From CAVRUD01 sp963849635 (GTDB taxonomy: Bacteria; Chloroflexota; Chloroflexia; Thermomicrobiales; UBA6265), in NCBI GenBank assembly GCA_963849635.1, contig CAWKIA010000004.1, positions 23,421 through 87,420 of the forward strand: a DNA stretch of 64,000 nucleotides, in the 5' to 3' direction. The translations under genes and the position numbers were made by a program. This document shows, piece by piece, positions 1 through 8,251 of this stretch; position 1 is the first letter of the stretch, and each line of letters begins with the position of its first letter. The notes under the pieces were generated by a model. It saw only the letters and a program-made list of their open reading frames with translations. It was not told where the DNA came from and made no database searches.

Positions 1-535
1 TCTCAGGTCCCGGCGCGTTGCGCGTGCGAGTGGGATTCCCTCCGAACATCGGCCAATCGTGAACGACGTCGGTCGCTGGCGGCGTAGCCACCGGGGTTGA
101 CGTCTCCTGGAGCGGCGGCACGGCGATGCGCTGATCCTGGTGGTAGGTAAAGACAATCAGCGCGAAGATGGCGGCGATGAGAGCGGCGGTTGCCGCCCAG
201 CTGAGCCCGGTTGACATCCTCGTGCGCATGTGTCGACGGCGGCTATAGGGACGTGGGAGAGCGGTCACAGAGATGGAGCGGGGCCGACCGTTGACGGGGA
301 TCGATAAGACCGGTAAGGCGGCGATAGTTGGATTCGCGTGCATAAGGTCCTCCCAGAGTTGACGCTTGAAGGTCGGGTCGGCGGTCGGTTGGTCGTCCAG
401 CGCGTGCACTCGCCGGGCGAACGCCTCCAGGCCGGGGTCGAGATTCGGCATGTGCGCGGTGGACCGGCCCTGGATCAAGCGATCCCACCAGCGTTCGAAG
501 ATCGCGGCGTCCCGCGGGTGGCGCTCGTCGCTCAT
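1..535 (-). CDS. Membrane protein with start of PQQ-like beta-propeller (partial, probable sigma-factor partner)
   Basis: The frame is open from an ATG at 535 to the left edge, giving 178 residues of a longer protein. Residues 1-85 are polar and helical, residues about 104-122 form one membrane segment, and a short proline/threonine linker leads to WPMFGGNPTRT, which resembles the first blade of PQQ-type beta-propellers. The start codon overlaps the stop of the ECF sigma gene as ATGA, so the two are translationally coupled. By analogy with such pairs it may hold or sense for the sigma factor, with the propeller outside the cell. The anti-sigma role is inferred; no zinc-binding anti-sigma motif is visible. 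Confidence 0.7.
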   Translation of the reverse strand, partial: MSDERHPRDAAIFERWWDRLIQGRSTAHMPNLDPGLEAFARRVHALDDQPTADPTFKRQLWEDLMHANPTIAALPVLSIPVNGRPRSISVTALPRPYSRRRHMRTRMSTGLSWAATAALIAAIFALIVFTYHQDQRIAVPPLQETSTPVATPPATDVVHDWPMFGGNPTRTRNAPGPE

Positions 536-1140
536 CGCGCGCCTCCTCTCTGGGTCGCTGGGGTGAGCAAGTAGTCGCGCAGCCGCAGCATCGCGCGGTG
601 GTGGGTCTGGCGGACCCACTCGGTCGTGCGGCCGTTGCCGAGGATCTGGGCGACCTCGGCGCAGGCGAAGCCGTCGAGCCGCAAGGTAACGACGCGGCGC
701 CATTCGTCCGGCAGGGTGCCGAGGGCGAGGCGGAGCTGGTCGCGGTCAATGGCGGCGAACGCCAATTCCTCCGGCCCGGCGACCGGATCGGGGAAATCGC
801 CCGCCTCGTCGAAGGGCAGACTTGGGCGAGCGGCTCGGGCCGCGTCGCGCAGGGCGTTGTCGGCGATCGTGAAGATCCAGGCCTTGAAGGATCCGCCGCG
901 GAACGTATGCAGTCTCTCGAGGACTTTGCGAAAGACGAGGGCAGTGACGTCTTCCGCGGCCTCCCGTTCACCGAGGCTGCGGTAGCAGTGGCGATAGATC
1001 GCGTCGACGTAGCGCTCGTAGAGCGGGGCGAAGGCACGACAGTCGACGAGGGCGCGCACGACGATCTCGTCCTCGTCGTCGGTCGTCCCGACGGCGGGAT
1101 TCGCCTGTGCCATTGGCTGTCGGCGAAGGCGCAAGGCCAT
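532..1140 (-). CDS. ECF-type RNA polymerase sigma factor
   Basis: The 202-residue protein has sigma-70 region 2 at about residues 35-100 (FAPLYERYVDAIYRHCYRSL, then AEDVTALVF and FKAWIFTIA) and region 4 at about 135-195 (LPDEWRRVVTLRLDGFACAEVAQIL). Length and layout fit an extracytoplasmic-function sigma factor that directs RNA polymerase to stress or envelope promoters. A GGAG lies about 8 bases before the chosen ATG; a second in-frame ATG is 9 codons further in. It overlaps the membrane protein downstream by 4 bases, the usual arrangement of a sigma factor and its regulator. The target regulon is unknown. Confidence 0.9.
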   Translation of the reverse strand: MALRLRRQPMAQANPAVGTTDDEDEIVVRALVDCRAFAPLYERYVDAIYRHCYRSLGEREAAEDVTALVFRKVLERLHTFRGGSFKAWIFTIADNALRDAARAARPSLPFDEAGDFPDPVAGPEELAFAAIDRDQLRLALGTLPDEWRRVVTLRLDGFACAEVAQILGNGRTTEWVRQTHHRAMLRLRDYLLTPATQRGGAR

Positions 1141-1285
1141 GACGAGGCTCCGACGTGCGCGAGTCCAAGGTCACCTGGATCAGCATTGTGATCGTCCTAC
1201 TCTACCGAAACGGATCAAACGAAAAAACGTGACAGATCGTGACCACATCTCCGATGTGGCCACCCACTGGGCCTGAAAAGGGAAA

Positions 1286-1309
1286 CGGCAGGAGGAATTC
1301 CTCCTGCCG
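1286..1309 (-). terminator. Intrinsic terminator of the LLM-class oxidoreductase gene
   Basis: A perfect 10-bp stem (CGGCAGGAGG/CCTCCTGCCG) closes an AATT loop. On the minus strand it is followed by a pyrimidine-rich GTTTCCCTTTTC tract. It sits 52 bp past the stop of the oxidoreductase gene on that strand, as expected of a rho-independent terminator. Confidence 0.75.
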
Positions 1310-1361
1310 CTTCTCGACGTTGGCCTTGTTCTCGGTCCCGGTTTAGGAGCCGCGCTCCTTC

Positions 1362-2219
1362 CTACCGCGACAACTCCGACCGCATTTCCGGGATCCACTT
1401 CTCAGAGATTGCTGTGAGTGTCTCCACTCCCGCCGGGTCGCTCGGGGCGGAAAGGAGCAACTGGCGGGCGCCAACCGCGTAGTAGGCCCGCGTCCGCTCG
1501 ACGAAGTCCTGCTCGGTCATCGTCGGGCGCCAGACGCGGGACGATCCGACCACGCTCTCCGGGTCGCGTCCGGCATCGCGGGCGTGACCGCGGATCGTCG
1601 TCAGGCTGGCCCCAAACTCGTCCGGCTCCAGCGAGGCGTCCCAGAGGTCGGCGTGCTTGCCGGTCACCTTCAGCATCCGCGGCTTCGTGCCGCCGACGAG
1701 GATGGGGATGTGGCCGTTGACCGGTTTGGGCACAAAGGGCGTGTCAACCAGGTTGTAGTACTTGCCCTGATAGTTGGTGCGGTCGTTCGTCTCCAGCAGC
1801 TTGATGATCTCAAGGGCCTCATCGAGCATCCCGACCCTGTCCCCCGCACTGGGGAAGGGGATCGTGTAAGCGGCGTGCTCCGGCTCGTTCCAGCCCGCGC
1901 CGATGCCGAGGATCGCGCGGCCACCGCTCATGTAGTCGATCGTGACCATCTCTTTTGCCAGAATTGCCGGGTTGCGATGCGTGTTGCCGTAGGTCAGCAC
2001 GCCCAACATCGGCTTGGAGACAGTCATCGCCAGGGCGGCCATCGTCGTCGACGCCTCGAAGGCGTCGTTGTCGATGCTGTCGCCCAGCGAATGGAAGTGG
2101 TCATTCAGCCAGATCGAGTCGAACCCCAGCGACTCCCCCAGCTTCCACAGTTCGACGTTCTTCTCCCAGGTCTTGTGCTGCGGCGAGACGACCAACCCAA
2201 ACGTCAACCCTTGCGTCAC
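1362..2219 (-). CDS. LLM class F420-dependent oxidoreductase
   Basis: Luciferase-like TIM-barrel oxidoreductase of 285 residues. Recognisable features are the early LTFGLVVSP strand, the SLGFDSIWLNDHF segment, the GRAILGIGAGWNEPEH motif typical of F420-dependent members, and IPILVGGTKPRMLKVTGKHAD near residue 185. It probably uses reduced F420, or FMN, on an unknown substrate. I chose the GTG at 2219 because GGAGGA lies 8 bases upstream and the protein family begins there; the frame runs 45 codons further upstream from an ATG, but that extension looks non-coding. A clear terminator follows. The substrate cannot be told from sequence. Confidence 0.85.
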   Translation of the reverse strand: MTQGLTFGLVVSPQHKTWEKNVELWKLGESLGFDSIWLNDHFHSLGDSIDNDAFEASTTMAALAMTVSKPMLGVLTYGNTHRNPAILAKEMVTIDYMSGGRAILGIGAGWNEPEHAAYTIPFPSAGDRVGMLDEALEIIKLLETNDRTNYQGKYYNLVDTPFVPKPVNGHIPILVGGTKPRMLKVTGKHADLWDASLEPDEFGASLTTIRGHARDAGRDPESVVGSSRVWRPTMTEQDFVERTRAYYAVGARQLLLSAPSDPAGVETLTAISEKWIPEMRSELSR

Positions 2220-2457
2220 GCCACATTCCTCCCGTGCAATTGCCCGAACAGCGTTCAATGCTCCACGGACATTGTATCGCCGCATGTCCGGATCCTCGCT
2301 GGCCCCGGTTAGGAGCGCGCCACCGCGAGCACGACGCGGGACCTTCTCACCCATGCCGCGTTAATCTCACTGGACGCGTCTTTCGATCCACGTTTGACCA
2401 GTTGAGCAGCCGGAGCGGTGATCAACCAGGCGGCTCTCTAGGCAACAAGGGCGTCAT

Positions 2458-2949
2458 GTGAGTGCGGAACAGGCAACATTACGGCGGGATTTCGCCGCGA
2501 AGGAGCCGCTAACCATTGGCCTCCAACCCGAGCCGGTGGGAGCCGGGGCCAGCGCGGCGGGCGAGGACGACGCGACGCTCGTCGCCCGGGCAATGCGCGA
2601 CCGGGCAGCCTTCGGGCAGATCTACGACCGCTACGCGACCCGGGTCTTTCGCTACTGCTACCGGCGCCTGGGAGAACGCGAGCTGGCGGAGGATGCCACC
2701 TCGCAGGTCTTCATCAAGGCACTTCAGTCACTCCCGTCCTACCGGGAGACCGGGTCGTTCGTGGGCTGGCTCTTCGCCATCGCCTTCTCAACCACGACCG
2801 ATTTCCAGCGCCGGCGACGGCCGACCGAGGGGCTGGATGACGCCGATGGCCTATCCAAGCATGGCAACCTCGTCGTTTGGGCTCAGGTCGACGGCCGGTG
2901 GGTCATCGACGAAGTCCTCGAGGTAGGCGAAGACCCGATCCAAGGCTAA
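2458..2949 (+). pseudogene. Chimeric ECF sigma fragment: region 2 fused to an unrelated tail
   Basis: Residues 40-130 are a good sigma-70 region 2 (FGQIYDRYATRVFRYCYRRL, AEDATSQVFIKAL, FVGWLFAIA). Immediately after it, where region 3/4 should follow, the protein becomes VWAQVDGRWVIDEVLEV and stops. That ending resembles the C-terminal strand pair of SnoaL/NTF2-like proteins, not a sigma factor. The junction is near 2855. The product lacks the -35-binding region 4 and is unlikely to be a working sigma factor. The left end of an IS-like element begins about 33 bp after the stop, so a deletion linked to that element may have fused two gene pieces (inference). Confidence 0.7.
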
Positions 2950-2981
2950 CCACGATCGGGCGGCATCACGCAACGACAATC

Positions 2982-4611
2982 GAGCGCGGGCGGCGGGGTG
3001 CGCCGCCCCTGGCTTTGGCCTTTTCGGGGAGGGGGTTGTGGCAGGGGGCGACCGCCGGTACGCTCGATGGTCTTCGACCGCGCATTCCGCGCCAGGAGGC
3101 CGCCCGCATGGAGTCTACCAAACGCCCCGCGCCCTTTCCCTTGACGACCGTCTTCTTCGCCCTGCTGGCCGCCCACCGGGCCGCCTGCCAGCAAGAGCGC
3201 ACCTTCCACCGCCTGAGTGCCTTCGCGGTGGGGTGGCTGTTGACGCTGGGGCGGCCACGGTCACCCGGGTGCTGGCGGTCCTGGGGTTGGTCGAGGTTGA
3301 CTGGAGCGCGTTCTACCGCCTCCTCGGGCGCGACCGCGTCGCCTACGACACGCTCAGCCGCGAGTTGCTGCGCCAGACGCTGGACCTGGCCCCGGCCGAT
3401 GGACCCTACCTGGTGGCGGTGGACGGCACCACCATCCCGCGCCGCAGCCGCACGATGCCGGGGACGGTGGCTGCGGGCGGCGGGACCGCCCCGTTCAACC
3501 GGGGGCTGGCCCGCTACGAACGCTTCGTCGATCTGTGCTGGCGGCCCTGCCCTCGCCTGCGGGCTACAGCCGGGCGGTGCCCTTGCGCTAGCTGCCTGCC
3601 TTCACGCCGAAGGCGGTCCCGGCGGCGGGACATCCACCATGCCCCGAGTGGACGGCCGGCCTCGCCGCCCTCGGCTGGGTGCGGCGCGAGTTGGACGCGC
3701 TCGGGCGCTCCGCCCAGCGGCTGGTGGTGGTCGCCGACGCGACCTACGCCACCGTCGAGTTATGGAAGCGGTTGCCGGCCGGGGTGGTGCTCCTGGCCCG
3801 GTGCGCCAAGAACCGGGCCCTCTTCACCTTGCCCACCCCGCCCGCCCCTGGCCAGAAGGGCCGGACCCGGCTCTACGGTGCGCAGGCGCCCCACCCGGGC
3901 GACTGGCTGGCTGAGCAGGCAGGGTGGCGGCAAGCGGCGGTCGCGGTCCGGGGGCGAATGCTGCGCCCGCGCTACCGGGTCGAGGGGCCGTATCGGCTCA
4001 AGGGGGCGGCGGCGCATCCCGTCTTCCTCCTGGTCGTCAAGGGGGTTGACCGCCGGAGCCGCAAGCTCCGGCGCGACCCGACCCATTGGCTGGTCAGCGC
4101 CCAGGCAATCCCCGACGGCGGTTGGGCGCTGCCGGCGCCGGTCGAGGCGCTCTTGGCGTGGGCCTGGCAGCGCTGGGAGATCGAGGTGGCCCACCGGGAG
4201 CAGAAGACCACCTTCGGCCTGGGCGATCCCCAGTGCTGGACGCCGCGCTCGACCGTCACCTCGGTCCAGGTCGCCGGCCGGCTCTACGGGGTGGTGCTCC
4301 TGACCGGCCTCACCGTCTGGGGGCTGGGGCGACCGCCCGCCGAGGTGCCCACGACGCGCTGGTGGCGGGGGAGCGCGCGCTGGAGCCCAGACCAACTCTG
4401 GACGGCCCTGCGCTCAGAGCTGTGGGATCTGGGCGAGTTCGGCCCGTTTGGGGCGGGACGGCGTGTAACTGGCCCGAAATGGCCGACTGGGCGGCAGCCC
4501 AGACCAACGCGCTGCGCGCCGCCAGCCTCACATGACCCTCCACCCCCGCCCACACCCCGGCAAAACAGCCAAAGTCCGGGGGCGGCGGGCATCAGCCCGC
4601 CGCCCGCTCGC
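2982..4611. mobile_element. IS4/DDE-type insertion sequence, decayed
   Basis: A broken transposase gene is enclosed by long imperfect inverted repeats. The left end (about 2982-3035: a GCGGGCGGCGGG block, then CTTTGGC, TTTT and CGGGG) is matched in reverse complement at about 4541-4611. The repeats share GCGGGCGGCGGG, CTTTGGC and CGGGG blocks with a few indels. I see no convincing target duplication. The element lies between a truncated sigma gene and a secreted-protein gene. Confidence 0.65.
3107..4535 (+). pseudogene. DDE transposase, IS4/IS701-like, with frameshifts and a stop
   Basis: Joined frames give about 470 residues: an N-terminal AAHRAACQQERTFHRL helix, a first catalytic Asp in YLVAVDGTTIPRRS, a second in RLVVVADATYATVELW, and a C-terminal glutamate motif WEIEVAHREQKTTFGLGDPQ that fits the IS4-type E-x6-K signature. 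Reading requires frame changes near 3247, 3550 and 4455, and there is an in-frame TAG near 3590. It cannot be translated as one protein, so it is either decayed or misread. The ATG at 3107 starts a good match to the conserved N-terminus. Confidence 0.75.
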
Positions 4612-4661
4612 TTTGCGGTGCCATTCGCCTTTGACTGCCACGCCATCGCGCGCCTTCGAAC

Positions 4662-5132
4662 TCAGGCCGACGGCGTGGCGGGCGCCTCCGCGCTCATCCG
4701 GATCGACGCGATGGAGAAGGCGACCGGCGCATTCGCATCGTTGCGGACCTGCCCACCGGTGAGCGGGGTCATGACGAAGTAGTCGCCCGCCGTGGCCGCG
4801 AACTCGGTGTTGGCGGCAACCTCCTCGGACCCGCCGTCACGGTGGACGGTAACGGGCGCATCCAGTGTCAGGGTCGCTGCCCCCTCCTCCACGTAGACCA
4901 GATCCAGGGTCGGCGTGGGAGCGACCTCGTAGACGGTTCCGGGCGCGAACACGAGCGTGTAGGCGGTCGGATCGGCGGCGCCCTCGGCGAACACGGCGTC
5001 GGTGGCCGTCACCCCGGGCGCAATCTCGAACCCGGCCGGCGGCGAACCCTCCTGCGCGGCGCCGGGACGGACCGCAATCGCCCCGGCGGTGATCAGCAGA
5101 ACAACGGACAGCAACACGATTGCGCGCGGCAT
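4662..5132 (-). CDS. Secreted cupin-like protein
   Basis: 156 residues with a signal peptide (positively charged start, hydrophobic residues 4-22, likely cleavage after GAAQ). The mature part has cupin-like strands: TYTLVFAPGTVYEVAP, LDLVYVEEGAATLTLD and AATAGDYFVMTPLTGGQVRN, the last resembling the second cupin motif. The metal-binding histidines of classical cupins are not obvious, so an enzyme function is doubtful. GGAGG precedes the ATG. Similar small exported cupins recur in this window (51213-52461). It sits alone between two insertion sequences. Confidence 0.65.
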   Translation of the reverse strand: MPRAIVLLSVVLLITAGAIAVRPGAAQEGSPPAGFEIAPGVTATDAVFAEGAADPTAYTLVFAPGTVYEVAPTPTLDLVYVEEGAATLTLDAPVTVHRDGGSEEVAANTEFAATAGDYFVMTPLTGGQVRNDANAPVAFSIASIRMSAEAPATPSA

Positions 5133-5180
5133 ATCGACCCTCCTCGACCGTACACGACCGCCCCGTGGCGACTGCCGGGC

Positions 5181-6595
5181 GGGTGTGCGCAGGAAGTGTC
5201 GGGATCAGGCGGCGAGGTCGTAGTTAGCCCATTGGTCGTTGAACAGCAGCACCCGCACGGTGGCGACGGCCTGGGCACCGGGCAGGCCCCAGCGCATCCC
5301 CGGCCCCTTCTCGCGGGCCCCGATCAAGTGCTTGCAAGCACCCTCGACCATGCCGCTGCCGATGTCCAGGCCCCGTTCGCGATAGCGACCGTAGGCGATC
5401 CGCCTCGCCTGATTGGCAAAATACCCCACTTGCTCGTCGCGCACCGCCGCAGCGGCGGCCGGGCACGTGAGGCGCCGCCAGGCGGCGGCGAGGGCGGCGG
5501 ATTCCCCCTCGGCCAGCCGCGCCAGCTGGCGCGCGACCCAGCGCCGCGTCTTGGCCGTCCCCTCGCCGTGGAGCGCCCGCCCCAACTCCCAGATCCGCTC
5601 GCTGGCGTGGTACCAGTCCACGATGCAGGTCGCCCGCGGACAGTGCTCGGCGGCCAGGTTCCAGATCCACTCGGCCCCGTCTCCCAGCACGACGACCTCC
5701 GCCGCTCCCTCCAGCCCCCGGCGATGGGCCTCCATTGCTAAGCGGCGGCCGAACGCCTCGGCCGGCTCGAAGCCGGCGACGTAGCTGGCTGCCGCCGGGG
5801 CCAACTCCCCGCCCGGCCCGCCATGCTCCGGCCGCACGACCCCGACCTTGGCCTCCTTGCCCTCGCCGCCCGTGCCCAGGATGCGGACCCCGTCCATCGC
5901 CACGTAGAGCCGGGCCGGGGCCGGTCCGGCGGCCGGCGGCAGCCCATCGCGCCAGGCGGTCGCCACCGTCCGCGCCAGCTCCGCTTCGCGGCGGGCGCCG
6001 ATGGCCTCGGTCACGGTCCGGACGGTGCTCGCCGACACCCGGATTCCCGCGAGCGCCGCCAGCGTCGTGGCCGCCTGGGCGAACGGCAGCAGCGCCCCAA
6101 GGTGGCCGGTGGCGCGCCGCACCCCGGGGCTGTGGCTGGCGCGGCCCAGCCCGAGCGCCGGGTCGAGCGGGCAGGCCCCCTGGCCGCACGCCGGGCACCA
6201 GTAGTACGCCCGCCGCAGCGTGATCCAGCCGACCACGGTCTGTACCGCCTTGGTGCGATAGCCCTCGAAGCCGGCCGTGCCGCCGCAGGCGCAGGCCAGG
6301 CGCACCCCGTCCTTGCCTGTCCCCCGCGCCGCCAGCCCGGCTTCCAGCACCCGCGCCCCGACCGCCAGCACCCCCTCCCGCACGAGGCGCTCGGTCGCCT
6401 CCAGGTCGGCCCCGTCGCCCCCGGCCACCCGGTCGAGCAGGACCCGTCAGGGCGCCCAGCGCCTCCATCAGCACGGCGGGGCGCGTGCTATCGTCCACGG
6501 CGATACCCTCCCGCGGCGGGGTCCAGCCGCCGCACCTCCTCCGGATCGAGGACGGGAGGGTATCACCCACCTCCGACGATTTCCTGCGCACACCC
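5181..6595. mobile_element. ISKra4-family insertion sequence with perfect 15-bp ends
   Basis: A single transposase gene is enclosed by perfect 15-bp terminal inverted repeats, GGGTGTGCGCAGGAA at 5181-5195 and its reverse complement at 6581-6595, with partial similarity further inward (GTCGG). The total length of 1,415 bp fits ISKra4 elements. No clear target duplication is visible beside the ends. Confidence 0.88.
5205..6498 (-). CDS. ISKra4-family transposase (one frameshift)
   Basis: The protein carries a CxC...CxxC zinc-binding region (CACGG at about residue 70, YYWCPACGQGACPLD after it), a first catalytic Asp in LYVAMDGVRILG, a second in VVVLGDGAEWIWN plus IVDWYHASERIWELG, and a final GSGMVEGACKHLIGAREKG segment typical of ISKra4/ISAzba transposases. 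From the GTG at 6498 (GGGAGG 8 bases upstream) the first 18 or so codons run in one frame; near 6443 a one-base change moves to the frame holding the rest. A 407-residue stretch from GTG 6428 is intact. Corrected length is about 430 residues. Confidence 0.85.
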
Positions 6596-6681
6596 TGTCC
6601 GGGCTACCATAGGAAACGAACCTTGCCGAAATCTTTCTCGCCCACACTCAACACTCGTCGCACGAGGAGAAGCTACGCGCC

Positions 6682-7935
6682 ATGGCCCATGTCGTCGTCG
6701 TTGGAGCGGGCGTCATCGGGCTGTGTGCCGCCCGCGAGCTGCGCAAGCGCGGCTGGGACGTGACCGTCCTCGATGCCGGGATTCCCGGGCAGGGCGCTTC
6801 GTACGGCAACGCGGGCTGGGTGGTGCCCGCCCTGTCCGATCCGCTCCCCGGCCCAGGTCTGGTCGGGACGACCCTCCGCTGGATGCTGAAACCGAGCAGC
6901 CCGGTCTACATCCGCCCCCGGCCCGATCCGACGCTCGCCCGCTGGCTCATTGCCTTCTGGCGAAACTGCACCGAGCAAGCGTTCATGGCCGGGCTCGAAG
7001 CCACTGCCGTGCTGGCAGACCGGACCTTTGCCCTCTACGACGAGATCGAAGCCGACGGGATCGACGGCGAGCAGGAGCGGCGCGGCCTGCTCGCCGCCTA
7101 CCACTCGCCCAAAGCGTTGGAGCACGACCTCCGCGCCTACGAGCGTCTGGTCAACTTCGGGCAGCCCGCCCCGGTCCGGCTCGACGGCGATGCCCTCCGC
7201 GACCTTGAGCCCGCCCTGGCGCCGTCGCTCACCGGCGGTGTCCTCCTCCCCGCCGAGCGTCACCTCCGTCCGGACCGTCTCTGCACCGGCCTTGTGACCT
7301 GGCTGACGGCCAATGGCGCAACAGTTCGGGGGCATATACCCGTCACCGGCCTCCGGCATGGTCGTGGGGCGGTCACCGCCGTCGACACGGCGCAGGGACC
7401 GATCGCGGCCGACGCCGTGGTGCTGGCCGCCGGGGCCTGGACACCACGGATTGCCCACTATGCGGGCGTGACCCTGCCGATCCAGGCCGGGAAGGGGTAC
7501 AGCCTGGAGTTCTCCCCAGCGCCTATCCACGTCACCCACCCAATCTACTTGCACGAGTCACGGGTTGCGATCACGCCATTCCGGAACGCGCTCCGCCTGG
7601 CCGGGACGATGGAGCTGGCCGGTCTGGATCCAAAGGTGCGCCCGGGCAGGATCGCGGCGATCTCCGCCGCCGCCAGACAGTCGCTGGCCGACTGGCCCGC
7701 CAATCCGGGAAATGGACACGCCTGGGCAGGATTCCGACCAGTCACACCGGATGGGCTGCCCATGATCGGCCGCCTGCCAGGCTTTGAAAACCTGCTCGTC
7801 GCAAGCGGCCACGCGATGCTCGGCGTCACCCTTGCCCCGGTCACCGGGGAGGCCATCGCTGAGGTGCTGGTGAACGACAAGCCGATCGAACGGCTCATTC
7901 CCTTCGATCCCGCCCGGTTCAACCGCCGCCGTTAG
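6682..7935 (+). CDS. dadA: D-amino acid dehydrogenase (FAD-dependent oxidoreductase)
   Basis: 417 residues with an N-terminal FAD-binding Rossmann motif VVVGAGVIGLCAARELRKRG, followed by GASYGNAGWVVP, the typical DadA-type substrate-domain entry. Near residue 235 comes ADAVVLAAGAWT, and near the C-terminus WAGFRPVTPDGLPMIGRLPG and LLVASGHAMLGVTLAPVTGE, the conserved FAD-closing motif of the DAO family. It is expected to oxidise D-amino acids to 2-oxo acids and ammonia, passing electrons to the quinone pool. GAGGAG lies upstream. The next gene is on the opposite strand, so it is probably transcribed alone. Substrate range (D-Ala or related) is inferred. Confidence 0.85.
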   Translation: MAHVVVVGAGVIGLCAARELRKRGWDVTVLDAGIPGQGASYGNAGWVVPALSDPLPGPGLVGTTLRWMLKPSSPVYIRPRPDPTLARWLIAFWRNCTEQAFMAGLEATAVLADRTFALYDEIEADGIDGEQERRGLLAAYHSPKALEHDLRAYERLVNFGQPAPVRLDGDALRDLEPALAPSLTGGVLLPAERHLRPDRLCTGLVTWLTANGATVRGHIPVTGLRHGRGAVTAVDTAQGPIAADAVVLAAGAWTPRIAHYAGVTLPIQAGKGYSLEFSPAPIHVTHPIYLHESRVAITPFRNALRLAGTMELAGLDPKVRPGRIAAISAAARQSLADWPANPGNGHAWAGFRPVTPDGLPMIGRLPGFENLLVASGHAMLGVTLAPVTGEAIAEVLVNDKPIERLIPFDPARFNRRR

Positions 7936-7956
7936 CCTCGGAGAGGCGATTGGGTT

Positions 7957-8205
7957 CAGCCCGGGCCAACCTTGGGACGTCAGCCCCGGGCGACCCCAAG
8001 TGAATCTAGCTTCCCCAGCAAACGGCCTACCCAAAGCGCTGGTGATCCACGATCACGTCCCCGGCAATCTCCAGCGCCCGATCCCCTTCAGGCTTTTGGG
8101 AACGCATTCCTCCGGTTGCGGCTCCGGTACCCGCCGAACCTCGGGTAGACGTCGCTCGTGCTGTCCCGGAGGGACCTCCGTCAGGTAGCCCGGGATTTCA
8201 ATCCC
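7957..8205. repeat. REP-like palindromic intergenic sequence
   Basis: The roughly 315-bp gap after dadA holds no gene but several small palindromes. CAGCCCGGGC and CAGCCCCGGGC lie near 7957-7985, GTCCCGGAGGGAC is at 8163-8175, and GTAGCCCGGGATTTCAATCCC follows at 8185-8205, containing GGGATT/AATCCC. The same AGCCCGGGG core recurs at 10960. Such elements are commonly dispersed by RAYT transposases, and a RAYT remnant lies at 22.5 kb. Confidence 0.55.
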
Positions 8206-8251
8206 TCTAACTACGGGCGGGGCCGCCGATCGCGCGGTTTCGAGAAGGTCG

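Noticed and set aside
5224..6591. A 455-codon frame overlapping the ISKra4 transposase
   Set aside because: Only its first 18 or so codons from GTG 6498 look like transposase; the rest is the shifted shadow of the true frame.
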